Of a stretch of DNA of 64,000 nucleotides, positions 12,401 through 23,699 are shown one piece after another. The notes under the pieces were generated by a model that saw only the letters and a program-made list of their open reading frames with translations, was not told the DNA's origin and searched no databases. The translations under genes and the position numbers were made by a program. Within the stretch, counting starts at the first letter, position 1. Each line of letters opens with the position of its first letter. This DNA comes from Oasisia sp. SBJ-2009 (taxonomy: Eukaryota; Annelida; Polychaeta; Sabellida; Siboglinidae): NCBI GenBank assembly GCA_964017155.1, contig OZ024861.1, forward strand, positions 15,161,326-15,225,325, in the 5' to 3' direction.

Positions 12401-12446
12401 TTTCTATAATGACACTTCGCCGAATGTTGTTAATATTGTGATAACT

Positions 12447-12449
<3 letters not shown>

Positions 12450-12527
<78 letters not shown>
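12450..12527. repeat. (TA)n microsatellite
   Basis: Pure TA dinucleotide run of about 78 bp, followed by a short GT-rich run, within the foldback element. Confidence 0.95.
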
Positions 12528-12541
<14 letters not shown>

Positions 12542-12787
12542 TTGTGTGTATGTTTGTGTGTACACACATACGTGTATTAGCAATATAGTCAATGTTATAC
12601 AACTGAAGACGTGCAATCAAAATATAATAATATATATTTTCGTAAAAGGAAAACGAAACCAATTATTGTGGAATGGAAGACTCCTACTAAAACCAATCTA
12701 AATGCAAATACCAACGTCAATGTTAATATTTTAGCAAATGTACTAATTTGTACTTAAATTGCTGCAAAGTGACACGGTAGATTTACT

Positions 12788-13328
12788 CAGTTGCTCACTT
12801 ATAACACTTCCTATTGATTTATGTGTTTGTCTTTGTACCACATTCGCTTAGAAGCCACAGAATGACAGTAAACGGGCAAGCGTGAATAGAGAGTACCGAT
12901 TCAGAATCACACTGTTTGAACATCTAAACTTCAATCAAGACTGAGCCCGTCGATCAAAATTCCACAGGCATTAGCGTCGGTGCCTGTTAATCATGCACGG
13001 TCTGACTGGCTTCCTTAAGCTCCTCAAAATATATTTGATATTTTCTCTGATAGTACCGCCAGTGGTACACCGCGCAAGCAGATCGAGTTCTGAGCAGATT
13101 GTTCTGATTACATTGTCATTGAAAGCGTAATATATTTATACACAAGTTAGCCATGATTTAGTCGGTTTACCATTAAGACGATAGCAATTGTTTAGAGGAT
13201 ACTAAACCATAAACGAATGTGGTTGTAATATAATGTAGCCCTCACAAATGTATAATGTACATATTCTTATTGTAAAGACGACGACCTTTTGCCTCTTTAC
13301 TTTTAAAGACTTGAAAACCTGTGAGTAT
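12788..13328 (-). repeat. Foldback element, right inverted arm
   Basis: Reverse-orientation partner of 10,376-10,922. Its outer tip (AAAACCTGTGAGTATATATA) adjoins (TA)n. Confidence 0.85.
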
Positions 13329-13329
13329 A

Positions 13330-13387
<58 letters not shown>

Positions 13388-13450
13388 CATATACTCACAT
13401 ATTTTCAAGTCTTTAAAAGTCAAGAGGCAAAAGGTCGTCGTCTTTACCAG

Positions 13451-13500
<50 letters not shown>
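13329..13500. repeat. (TA)n flanking a third, inverted foldback terminus
   Basis: TA runs at 13,329-13,390 and about 13,456-13,500 enclose 13,391-13,458. That segment matches the outer tip of the foldback arm (TTTTCAAGTCTTTAAAAGT, then AGGCAAAAGGTCGTCGTCTT) in the orientation opposite to the adjacent right arm. Two foldback tips therefore face each other across a TA run. Confidence 0.85.
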
Positions 13501-13503
<3 letters not shown>

Positions 13504-14029
13504 CCTGTATACATTTTTACACTCGGTTAACATACTGTATTTACTGTCTTATTAGCAATTTTTTTAGTGTAATTATTTAACTCGACAATAAAATTGACTA
13601 TAGGTCTTAACAATGAAGCCATCGGCGAACGTGACTAATGCCAACGTAAAACAAAGAGCACTTTGTTCCATGTTTACTCGGCCTAAATTTGATTGAGAAT
13701 GAACAAAGGGATTCTAAGTAGGGTCACCCTAAATAGCACAGCACTTACTACAAGGAAGAGTAGCTTATTTCTACGAGGGTTACGAGTACACGTGTACTTG
13801 CTGATTCTGATGATTTGTAGTACAAAACCCCTACTGGGGCATCACGCACTAGTGAGGGTGGTTGGTTTCAGGATGGCTGGCTTTATGTTATCTGGAAGTG
13901 GAATAAGAGTATGTGTGCTTGGGAATGTGGAATTAGGATGGGGTGGGTGTGGAAAAGTACAATTTAATGTTGGGGGATGATATGGGTGTGGTAGGGATGG
14001 GATGTGGAGGGGGGCTGGGGGGTGGGGTA
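13501..14029. other. No gene seen; possibly 3' UTR of the reverse-strand LINE
   Basis: The part closest to 14,030 is G-rich on the given strand and may be the 3' untranslated region of the reverse-strand RT fragment next to it. Nothing else is recognised. Confidence 0.35.
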
Positions 14030-14821
14030 TGTTGTCTATTAGAGGTGCCTCAAAGGTGCAGTTGTCAGGTTAATATCCTGCAATGCACCCTTGAAGGCGT
14101 CAAGACTGTTGTGGGTAAACACGTTAGGTGGAAGTTTGTTCCACTGGGCTATTGTTCGGGGGAAAAAACTGTATTTATAATAGTTGTGAGAGGTGGATAT
14201 TTGTCTGTATTTGTGTGGGTGGTTGGATCTTGTTTGGCTGTGTCCGGGTATGGGGTATTGATTGGGATTGATGTCTACAAGATTGTTGGTAATTTTGTAC
14301 AGTGTGCAAAGTCTGGCCTCAGCCCTCCTCTGGTCCAGGGTTGGCCAGGAGAGGGCAGAGGCCAAGGTGCATCCAGATGTATCCCAGCTGTAATTGTGGG
14401 CCACGAATCTTGCTGCCCGGTGCTGGACCCCCTCTAGATGGTTGATATTTCGGATGGTATATGGGTCCCACACCGGGCATCAGTACTCGAGGTGTGGGCG
14501 GACCAGACTCCTATAGGCATATATCTTGATGGATTGTGGGATAGATTTTAGATTTCTTTTAATAAATCCAAGTTTGCTATTTGCCTTATTTACTATTTTG
14601 TTGATGTGTGGATTCGAGGAGAGGTTGTTTGATATATCTATGCCAAGGTGGGTTGCTACTGGTACTGCTCTGAGTGGTTCGTCATGTATTGTGTATGGGT
14701 TGTGTATGGGTGACTTAGATATGGTGATGTGCATAATTTCGCATTTGGATGGGTTGAAAGTCATTTGCCATGTTTTTTCCCAGTCAGTTAGTCTGTCAAG
14801 GTTATTACTGCAACAGACCAC
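14030..14821 (-). pseudogene. Non-LTR RT C-terminal half, truncated
   Basis: On the reverse strand the frame starts inside the RT palm/thumb region with LDRLTDWEKTWQMTFNPSKC (about 14,750-14,800). It continues with LGIDISNNLSSNPHINKIV, KLGFIKRNL and YRSLVRPHLEY. An in-frame TGA at about 14,485 interrupts it, and it resumes with CPVWDPY and LEGVQHRAARFV. This is the usual order of Jockey/CR1-type elements. The upstream catalytic RT motifs are absent, so the copy is 5'-truncated, as is common for LINE insertions. The C-terminal stop is at about 14,039. Confidence 0.82.
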
Positions 14822-14994
14822 GCTGTTTGTCCGATATTTTTTAACTACTGAGCATCATATCGTCGAATAATCATTAATCAATATGTTACGTGTATCATCT
14901 GAAGAATATTTGTTAAACACCAGCAGACATTGGAGAATACTTACTCTTCCTATGGGGTAAACCTCCTATGGTACCATTCCATTATCGCATGTGC

Positions 14995-15185
14995 TTTTGC
15001 TGGTTTTGTGTAGTGTAGTGTGTGTGCGTGTGTGTGTGTGTGTGTGTACGTGTGTGCGTGTGTGCGTGCGTGCGTGCGTGTTTGCTTACACTTGAGTGTC
15101 CATGCATGCATGTATATGTGTATGTATGTATTGATAGGAAATGGGTGTGCATGCATGTATACATGTTTGTAAGTATTTAAGTATG
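14995..15185. repeat. GT-rich simple repeat with GTATGTAT tail
   Basis: Imperfect GTGTGTGC/GTGCGTGC run at about 15,010-15,082, followed by an ATGCATGTATGTAT-type tetranucleotide region. Confidence 0.85.
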
Positions 15186-15719
15186 TATGTATGCATGTAT
15201 GGTGTCATGAAAAATATTTCGCTTAATAAAAGTAATAATATTTAATATATTTTAACATGTGCATCAGATAGATGCTGGAGTGCCATTTTAAGATGATCAA
15301 ATGTCAATGGTGTTATATTTAGACGGAGTACGTAGTTGGCCGACCATTTATTCTAACGATAATAACATGTAATAAGGTTTATTTTAGATCAGAATAAACT
15401 CCAGAATATTATTTGTATAGGATAAACTTGTTATTGTAGTCGTCACCAAGTCCAAGTTAATTCATTTAAATAATAACATATATGAATATATAGGTTCATA
15501 ACTGACATCGTTTCTCAATAATGTTCCTGAAGTGATGAAGTGCACATTCGTAATCGCATCGTAGGCGAAACGGGCTTCTTTTGTTCAAACTCAAATATAC
15601 ACGTTACGTGTACGTGCAGTCACTTCGAAGTCACTTCGAATGACTTTTATCATGTGGCTTCGGCAAATTAAATTTCTACGTGTACCGATTTGAATCGAAC
15701 ACGGATATACTTAATTTAT
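15186..15719. other. No gene seen
   Basis: A+T-rich sequence without recognised coding or structural features. Confidence 0.4.
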
Positions 15720-16165
15720 TTATCTATATAACGCATACCATTGAGTAGACATGAGCTAGACGAACGAAGTGCAGCTATCAGTGATATAACGCATACCATA
15801 GTTTCGCCGAATCGACTACCTACCGAGGTGACAAAGAGGTAGACGAACGAAGTGCAGCTATCAGTGATATAAACTACATCATGACAACACATTTTGCCGA
15901 AAAGACTACCTACCGACAAATGCTATATGCCGAGGTTTAGCGATTTGAAATGCCCTAGATTCCCTATTCCGCAACTTCGCAATATGCCGTTTAAAAGGCT
16001 TTCGTTTGTTATAAATCGTCATAATTTAATTCAACTTTTTATTTACAATTAATACATTTTTTTATATAACGCCTGCCATTGGATCTAGACTGATATAAAC
16101 AACATCGTGAAAACACATTTCGCCGAAAAGACTACCTACCGAGGCGACAAATGTTATATGTCAAA
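15720..16165 (+). repeat. Three diverged copies of a ~100-bp block upstream of minisatellite array 3
   Basis: The segment TATATAACGC(A/C)T(A/G)CCAT occurs at about 15,725, 15,784 and 16,064. AGACGAACGAAGTGCAGCTA occurs twice (15,758 and 15,841), and GCCGAAAAGACTACCTACCG follows at 15,896 and 16,122. These look like duplications of one repeat that leads into the CGACGCGTCC array. Confidence 0.75.
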
Positions 16166-16450
16166 GTGTCAAAAAAATGTGTCGCCGAAGTGGTATCCTT
16201 GCCGAGGCGACCAATCTTGTGCCGCCGAGACGACCAAAACGCCGCCGACGTATCAAAAATATTTCGCCGACGCGTCCAAGGATTTCGCCGACGCGTCCAA
16301 AATATTTTGCAGACGCGTTCAAAATATTTCGCCGACACGTCCAAGGATTTCGCCGACGCGTCCAAAATATTTCGCCGACGCGTCCAAGGATTTCGCCGAC
16401 GCGTCCAGAGATTTCACCGCCGACGTGGTAACGCTGCCGACGCGACCAGT
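16166..16450 (+). repeat. CGACGCGTCC minisatellite, array 3
   Basis: About seven clear copies of TTTCGCCGACGCGTCC followed by alternating AAGGA or AAAATA, giving 21/22-bp units in a two-step pattern. It opens with GCCGAAGTGGTATCCTTGCC and closes with AACGCTGCCGACGCGACC, the same flanks seen around the foldback arrays. Confidence 0.92.
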
Positions 16451-16787
16451 TACCGTGGGTGCGACATGTTGCCCCACTTCACCGTCTTAATCCCGCTTGG
16501 AAGTTGTCACCAACGTCGCTATTGAACTTACAGCAGAACAATAATAACACCAGGCCACGTTTCCCAATTTACCCCAGTTATAAACTCTGTACAATTATTG
16601 ATGAAACGAAACAAATTAATCAACGGCCGAAATACAGAGCTCAACGTTTCATACACCTGCGCCATCTGTCGAGAAAACGGGTGCCCTTAATGCTACACTT
16701 TTGCCATCTACCGGACAATAGCAAAATAGAAAGAGTTTATTTTGGGATTGGGTAAATCATGTTATAGTTGGCCGGTCTACTACTTTA
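16451..16787. other. No gene seen
   Basis: Unrecognised sequence between the minisatellite and the MITE. Confidence 0.4.
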
Positions 16788-17006
16788 TACGGAAGCCCGT
16801 TGGTGCCACGGTGAAAGTAATTCTTTTCTGACAGCCGCCACTTAATTATCTTGCGGCCGCCACTTAATTATATCATGGCGGCCGCCACTTAATTATATGC
16901 CCGCAAGATAATTAAGTGGCGGCCGCCAGATAATTAGTAGTCAGAAAAATATATATGCGGCGGTCAAAAAAATATATATTCACCGTTGGTGCAACGGGCC
17001 TCCGTA
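16788..17006. mobile_element. ~219-bp palindromic MITE with TA ends
   Basis: The ends TACGGAAGCCCGTTG and (other strand) TACGGAGGCCCGTTG form an imperfect inverted repeat of ~26 bp that runs on to GGTGAA. Inside, GCCGCCACTTAATTAT occurs three times in one orientation (about 16,834, 16,856 and 16,881) and once inverted (ATAATTAAGTGGCGGCCGCC, about 16,908). TA stands at each end (16,788-16,789 and 17,005-17,006), which would fit a TA target duplication, but that is a very short signal. It has no coding capacity. Confidence 0.7.
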
Positions 17007-19094
17007 ACTTTACCCTTCTTCGCATCTGCCTTTTCATCTTGTAGTTGTAGACTCGGTATTAATAATTCCAACTTGGGCACGTAACGCTGTATTCCCCCTC
17101 CGTACTGATCTCCTAGACAGTTAGCCATGACATACGCTGTTCTGCTACAGTGTCGCTGTCTATTAGAAATCAGATACTCACAGAGAAAGACTATAATTAC
17201 TCAATCATTTGCAGAAGACTTTTCCAAGTGTTCGTTTCAAGAACTAGAGGACGTGAATTGCGGGGTCGTCCTATCTCCTTCGTGTGACGTGTACTCGTGT
17301 GGAGGCCAACTGTATTGACGTGTTCTACTGGGTTATAGACCCTAGGCATACGTAACCAATACTTTCATTAGTTTCATTGTCGCTTTGTAGCTGCGCTAGA
17401 CAAATTATCGGTCTCTAGAAGCCGTTTCCTTGGGTCAACGCCCCTTGTAACAACGTGTCACGTGGGCAGTTGCAGAAGTCGCAGTGCCTAGCTAAACATC
17501 TAAGAGATGTAAGATAGGCCCATGTATTGATACAGGTCTTCTGCAGACACTTGACTTCTACTGTTGAATGTGTATCTCTCGTATGTTTCGTTTCGCTGGC
17601 CTATGTTATGGGTGTCGAAGCGTGTGATAGGTGGACCACGAACGGGCAGCGTTATATGTTTTCTATGAAGGTTCCGGATAAAAAAATGCCATTCACACTG
17701 CATGAAATGTGTTCCTAATAAATCCCATAAATCATTGATTATATGAGTCGAAGGACGGGTAAAGTGGACCCCCTCCTCCAAAGTGGACCCGCACTGCCAC
17801 AGCTTTCCTAGTATACCATGCAGTCAAATCAACTGTAGTAGTATTAACAGACCCTCCAGCGAACATACTTTAACGTCGCATTTATTTCGTTGGCGCGAAT
17901 GTAAACCGGTGAGTAGCAAATTGGTGTTTTAGGTAATGTTATTAAATAACTGGTGTGCCTTACAAACAACACCTGTTCATAAATTGTCAGGGTACATAAC
18001 TGTACATGTGGTCAGTGGAGCGATAGGCCATTGATTTAGTAATTTCGGTTTGGAGTGAATACACGCATTAATCCCAAAATGGCGTCCGACCGATAATCCA
18101 TGACAGAGAGCAAATTGGGCCCCATGGGGCTACAGTGCGACAAGCTACAGAGGGACAACCTGGACCGTTACAGGCAGCCCTTACGTCGAGGCCACGGCAA
18201 CACTGGTAATGTGCCTACAACCAACCGGTTCAAACAAGAGAGGACTCACAAAAGCTGAGAACATGTCAAATAATATAATGGGTGTATTTGTAAAACTCGT
18301 CTAATGTATCAAGGGTCCCTATTTACCCGCCCTTCCCTACGACATCATGCAACATTCTCCAATACCATTCAAAAAATAATTAACTATGGCATGAGTATTA
18401 CGCAATAGGATTCACCGTGACAGATATAGTCTTTTGAGTGGCCGCGCCCTTCCCGCTTAGAGGTGTGCCGCCAACAAACCCCAATAGGGCCCGTAAGTGT
18501 GTCACGATACACGGCGAGACTCCGCGCGATTGGAGCTGATTTTGGGACTGGTCATTAGAATCATATTCGATGGATGACAGTTGTAACTTCCGACTGATGA
18601 ATATTAGGAAAATCAGGACATAAATATCTTGTGTTATACCTTTCTTATCTTATATCTTTCTTATGTCCGATTTAATATTGAGTTTACCACACTATCATAG
18701 ACATAGCGATTTATGTAGTGCAGATAATAGACACTCCCCACAAATTTTAGCCGTATGTTTTTTTTTACGGATTTTGCATTTTACATAGCTGTACGTTGTG
18801 GTTTCGATAAGCACTTATATCTGACAAATTGTCTAAATGCACATAATCATAACACATGTATACGTTTGGTCCAAACAGGTTGTACTGTGCGAAAAATGGC
18901 ACTTTTCGTTATTAGTCAAGATCGCCAAACGCAAGTACTTGCCGCTGTTTCCATGGCAACCACCATTATAATCGATTAAAATTCATGATTTCCGTGATCA
19001 TTGTCACCGGCAAAGTGTTCCACTGCTTTTGCTTGTACTAATCTTTCGGACTGGATAACTGAAATTGTTAGACTGGAACAATTCGATTATTATA
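17007..19094. other. No gene recognised over ~2.1 kb
   Basis: Open stretches such as 17,500-17,781 (reverse) and 17,127-17,318 lack recognisable domains and splice context. I see no RNA gene or named repeat here. Confidence 0.4.
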
Positions 19095-19199
19095 ACAAAA
19101 AACAAAACGAAGTCCTATACGTTAACATGGAGAATATGGCCTTCTGCCCCCAACTGCCCCCAGCCTCGTTTTCGCGCGCGAGACTTACACGCCCTATTA
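19095..19199 (+). repeat. Dispersed repeat, copy 2
   Basis: Matches 9,331-9,420 from AAAACAAAACGAAGTCCTAT to CGCCCTATTA, with a small insertion of CCCCCAACTG-type sequence in the middle. Confidence 0.85.
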
Positions 19200-19736
19200 A
19201 AGCAGCTGTGCCTGGCTCCGTTTACTTTATAAAGAAGACACAAACACCTAGTGAAAGTTACATGGCAATCCCAACAGTTTGGCAGACTGGTGGCCCGCCA
19301 ACAGGTGTGCTGGCTCGATGCCGGAAAGGATGTTTAAAATCATCTACAGCTCACGAGACTGCTACGTATTCACACATAGTTAAATATTGCTATCGTATAA
19401 CATGTCCGTCAACATGAAAGCATAATGTCTACATTAATGTACATTTACAGTCGATGAAACGTCGCGGGACGTTCGCTTGAATTCAGTGCCAAGATGGCGT
19501 TGTTTTGGCTGTTCTGTTTTCTTTTCGTTAAGGGATTTGCCTATGTCTTAGACAATTTGAATAAATTGAATTTCTGATTATATTTTCGCATGGAAGCCAT
19601 GTCGGTGGTTAGTTAGAATGAAGATGTTGTACAGATATTCCATATGAATGAAAAAATGCCATTTTCGTGGCGAAACTTAGAAGGGGTAAAAATTGAAAAT
19701 GTTATGTTTATCAACGTTAGCTGTTCCCACTCTTAC
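19200..19736. other. No gene seen
   Basis: Unrecognised sequence before the RT remnant that precedes the satellite array. Confidence 0.4.
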
Positions 19737-19876
19737 AAGGATAGGGTTTACATTAATGTTCGTCCAGATGGCAGCCTGTTCAACCTAAGACGTTTGCAAG
19801 TGCAAACAAACACTAAGGATACACTTGTCAGGGAGCTATCTTGTGCTGATGATGCTGCCCTTGTTGCCCTTACTGG
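19737..19876 (+). pseudogene. RTE-like RT palm fragment at the satellite boundary
   Basis: The frame reads PDGSLFNLRRLQVQTNT and then VRELSCADDAALVA. This is the segment around RT motif C of RTE-like elements, where the catalytic xADD pair lies (about 19,842-19,853). The usual Tyr/Phe before ADD is Cys-containing here (SCADD). Only about 45 codons survive. Homology stops where the 2.25-kb satellite begins, so the RT was cut by the array or by a rearrangement at its edge. Confidence 0.68.
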
Positions 19877-21458
19877 GAATATTCATATTCTTGTTCTCAT
19901 TCACAGTACACTGTATATGGTGCATACAACTCTTCGATGAGTTGTCTCAATGTCTCAAGCAGCTTTTCACCTATGCCTAGGCAAATAGACGTTTGGACAG
20001 TATCTAATTTAACATTCGTACTGCTGAGCTTCAAACTACTACACTTAACGACATAAGTTCCCTTCATTGTGTTGGCAATCTACTCTCTGCGATCTGGAAC
20101 TCTAAAACGTGTTAACGGCGACGCCACGAGGGCTGTATGCAGGCTGCGCAAAGATGTATCTGAAGCATTATATGCCATTCCATGCGATAAAAGACGTTCG
20201 TTCGCATACAGTCAAGATTTCCTCTGTAGTGTAATACGCTTTGTAGGACGTACAATGTATGTAGCTAGCTCAACATCAATGACTATATGATGCGACCATT
20301 GCCTGTTAGCTGGTTTGTGGTTTCGTTTTCATATTGAACTTGCGACATGTCTGCTCTTTGGTTTCAGGTCTTCCTATTTGAGACCGACGTGTGAGCGACA
20401 CAGACCCTCTGAGAATGCGACGCGCGAGTAGTGATTAACCCCACGCATGTCTAGTATATCACTTCGTAGTTGTCTGGGTAGTTTGGAACAACCTTTGTTT
20501 TCTCGTATGGCTCTTCGCCATCGCTGTTATGTCTAGCCTTTGGCGTTATCTGTTTGTCGGCATTGCGCTCATGATATGGCCAAAGAGCTGGCCTGTTGGC
20601 ACTGATCACTGTAGCATATGCTATTGTTTCCAAGGCAATGTATCAACATATGCATTCGAACTCCGTCACTACCTAGATACAAATCCGCGTGCCGAGATAT
20701 GTGTGACTGCAAAAAATATGGGTCTCAAAACATCGAAAGATCTCTACACTTGTCTTTGAAGGAAGACATGTCAAATGCGTACCCTTGAGTTACACTATTG
20801 CAAAGAAAGAGGCACTTGTGTAGGTTGCCTTTGCATGCTGATTCCTAAGTATGCTGTTTCCAGTCGAGATGAATGCGTTGTGCTTGCTGTCATGACGGTC
20901 AAAGAATCATCTACTCAACTGTATTGAGTGGGTGTATGTGTACATGCGATAATGTGTGTGGCATTCGCCGCGCGAATGGTGCTTATGCATATCAGTGTTA
21001 AGATACTTTCCGCGGTGCGATCTCGACCTCTTACACAAGTCTCGTTTCATGTGCATTATTTTGCATCATATTTTGACATTGCGTATCTTGAAATACATCA
21101 TATAGCGTGAAAAATAGCTCGATCAATCGTCTGAGTAAAACGTTTCGATTGTGAGAACTGCAACATCAAAACTAATGTCAACTCGCACTAGCTGTGATAC
21201 ATGTATCGATATCATGCTATCGTTGATTTGATTCTCCCAGTGATCGGCCTAAATTATCATCTACCTCAACAGGTTATATAAACAAAATAACTTGATAAAA
21301 ACAACGCGTCACCCACTGTCGAATGACTGTTCCGCGTCGCCAATCTTCACATCATCGGGCCTGGTCGGTCAGTAATGCTGCCAGAAGTCGTCGGCCACGT
21401 GTCGCTGTATCTTCACCGGGCGCAGACACCTGAGAAAAAACAATAAACCAGCGTTACA
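19877..21458. repeat. Satellite unit 0 (5'-truncated)
   Basis: Lacks the first ~665 bp of the unit and begins at GAATATTCATATTCTTGTTC. First-type variants (AAAAGACG, GTAGCTAGC), with private changes such as CATGATATGGCC. Confidence 0.95.
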
Positions 21459-21760
21459 ATGTGCACGGTGTCTAACAAAATTGAAAACAGCAGGCTCAAT
21501 GCTTACATATGCCCACATTCCTTCACCCCACTGGCGTCAAAGACGCAAATCCCACCGCGATGCTGTCGAGATTACACTAAAGAAACTGGCATCTGTCGCC
21601 AGCATTCGGCTACGCGGCACAGTAATGGCGGCAAACCGCAAGACGCGCCACAACAATACCGTGACGTCACGACGATACGGCAGACGCGCCATTTTCGTTC
21701 CCGGCGACGTCAAATTTCAAGATGGCGACGCCTTTCATCTAAGCAAACTAGGGGGGGGGG
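21396..21760 (+). promoter_or_regulatory. Conserved E-box / CRE / AAGATGGCG / G-tract block of the satellite unit
   Basis: Shown for unit 1 and repeated in the other copies. CACGTG lies at 21,396-21,401, a perfect CRE palindrome GTGACGTCAC at 21,661-21,670, CAAGATGGCGAC (YY1-like) at about 21,719-21,730, and a run of Gs at 21,751-21,760. In known metazoan promoters these motifs bind bHLH-Zip, CREB/ATF and YY1 proteins. Clustering and conservation suggest a promoter, but no transcript start can be seen. Right-hand copies have CAACATGGCG instead. Confidence 0.4.
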
Positions 21761-23699
21761 CGCTTTCTTCCACGTTTACTTCGTTCTTTCGATGTTATAC
21801 TTGCGCTAGCCTATTTCGCAATAAGGTACACACATAGGACTACAGTTGTATTATGGTACGACGGCCAGTGCGACATTCGGGTACTTTTTATGTACGATGC
21901 AAGTCGATGTGCGTGGGGTATAACACCGATTAGATTCAACAATGTCAGACTCTCTCCATTGAGTTTTAGACCAAACATATCAGGCCTGCTGCGTCCGCGC
22001 GTATTAAAACCACTACACTACCCTACCCGCGCCTCTCGTAATGAAGTTTCAAACCTAGGAGCAATTGATGTTGGCTTGCATTCTGCGCAAGTGCCTAGTT
22101 CTTGTCGGAAATGGAACAACATTTTCATATTCTTGTTGTCATTCACAGTACACTGTATATGGTGCATACCACTCTTCGATGAGTTGTCTCAAAGTCTCAA
22201 GCAGCTTTCCACCTATGCCTAGGCAAATAGACGTTTGGACAGTATCTAATTTAGAATTCGTACTGCTGAGCTTCAAACTACTACACTCAACGACAGAAGT
22301 TCCATTCATTGTGTTGGCTATCTACTCTCTGCGATCTGGAACTCTAAAACGTGTTAACGGCGATGCCACCAGGGCTGTATGCAGGCTGCGCAAAGATGTA
22401 TCTGAAGCATTATATGCCTTTCAATGCGATAAAAGACGTTCGTTCGCATACAGTCTAGATTTACTCTGTAGTGTAATACGCTTTGTGGGACGTACAATGT
22501 ATGTAGCTTGCTCAACATCAATGATTATATGATGCGACCATTGCCTGTTAGCTGCTTTGTGGTTTCGTTTTCATATTGAACTTGCGACATGTCTGCTCTT
22601 TGGTTTCAGGTCTTCCTATTTGAGACCGACGTGTGAGCGACACAGACCCTCTGAGAATGCAACGCGCGAGTAGTGATGAACCCCACGCATGTCTAGTATA
22701 TCATTTCGTAGTTATCTGGGTAGTTTGGAACAACCTTTGTTTTCTCGTATGGCTCGTCGCCATCGCTGTTATGTCTAGCCTTTGGCGTTACCTGTTTGTC
22801 GGCATAGCGCTCATGACATGGCCATAGAGCTGGCCTGTTGGCACTGATCACTGTAGCATATGCTATTGTTTCCAAGCAATGTATCAACATATGCATTCGA
22901 ACTCCGCCACTACCTAGATACAAATCCGCGTGTCGCGGTATGTGTGACTGCAATAAATATGGGTCTCAAAACATCGAATGATCTCAACACATGTCTTTGA
23001 AGGAAGACATGTCAAATGCGAACCCTTGAGTTACACTATTGCAAAGAAAGAGGCCCTTGTGTAGGTTGCCTTTGCATGCTGATTCCTAAGTATGCTGTTT
23101 CCAGTCGAGATGAGTGCGTTGTGCTTGCTGTCATGACGGTCAAAGAATCGTCTACTCAACTGTATTGAGTGGGTGAATGTGTACTTGCGATAATATGTGT
23201 GGCATTCGCCGTGCGAATGGTGCTTATGCATATCAGTGTTAAGATACTTTCCGCGGTGCGATATCGACCTCTTACGCAAGTCTCGTTTCATGTGCATTAT
23301 TTTGCATTATATTTTGACATTGCGTATCTTGAAATACATCATATAGCGTGAAAAATAGCTCGATCAATCGTCTGAGTAACACGTTTCGATTGTGAGAACT
23401 GCAACATCAGAACTAATGTCCACTCGCACTAGCTGTGATACATGTATCGATGTCATGCTATAATTGATTTGATTCTCCCAGTGATCGGCCTACATTATCA
23501 TCTACCTCAACAGGTTATATTAATAAAATACCTTGATAAAAACAACGCGTCACCCACTGTGGAATGACTGTTCCGCGTCGCCAATCTTCACATCATCGGG
23601 CCTGGTCGGTCAGTAATGCTGCGACAAGTCGTCGGCCACGTGTCGCTGTATCTTCACCGGGCACAGACACCTGAGAAAAAACAATAAACCAGCGTTACA
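21459..23699. repeat. Satellite unit 1
   Basis: 2,241 bp, first subfamily. Private changes include TACGATGCAAG in place of CACGATGCAAG and a shortened CACACATAGGAC. The G tract is ten long (21,751-21,760). Confidence 0.95.

Noticed and set aside
17500..17781. Reverse-strand open frame of 93 codons
   Set aside because: No recognisable domain, no repeat support and no splice context. An equal-sized frame lies on the other strand.
18100..18260. Possible exon with GPMGLQCDKLQRDNLDRYRQ
   Set aside because: Short, without convincing splice sites or known homologues. Not enough to call a gene.
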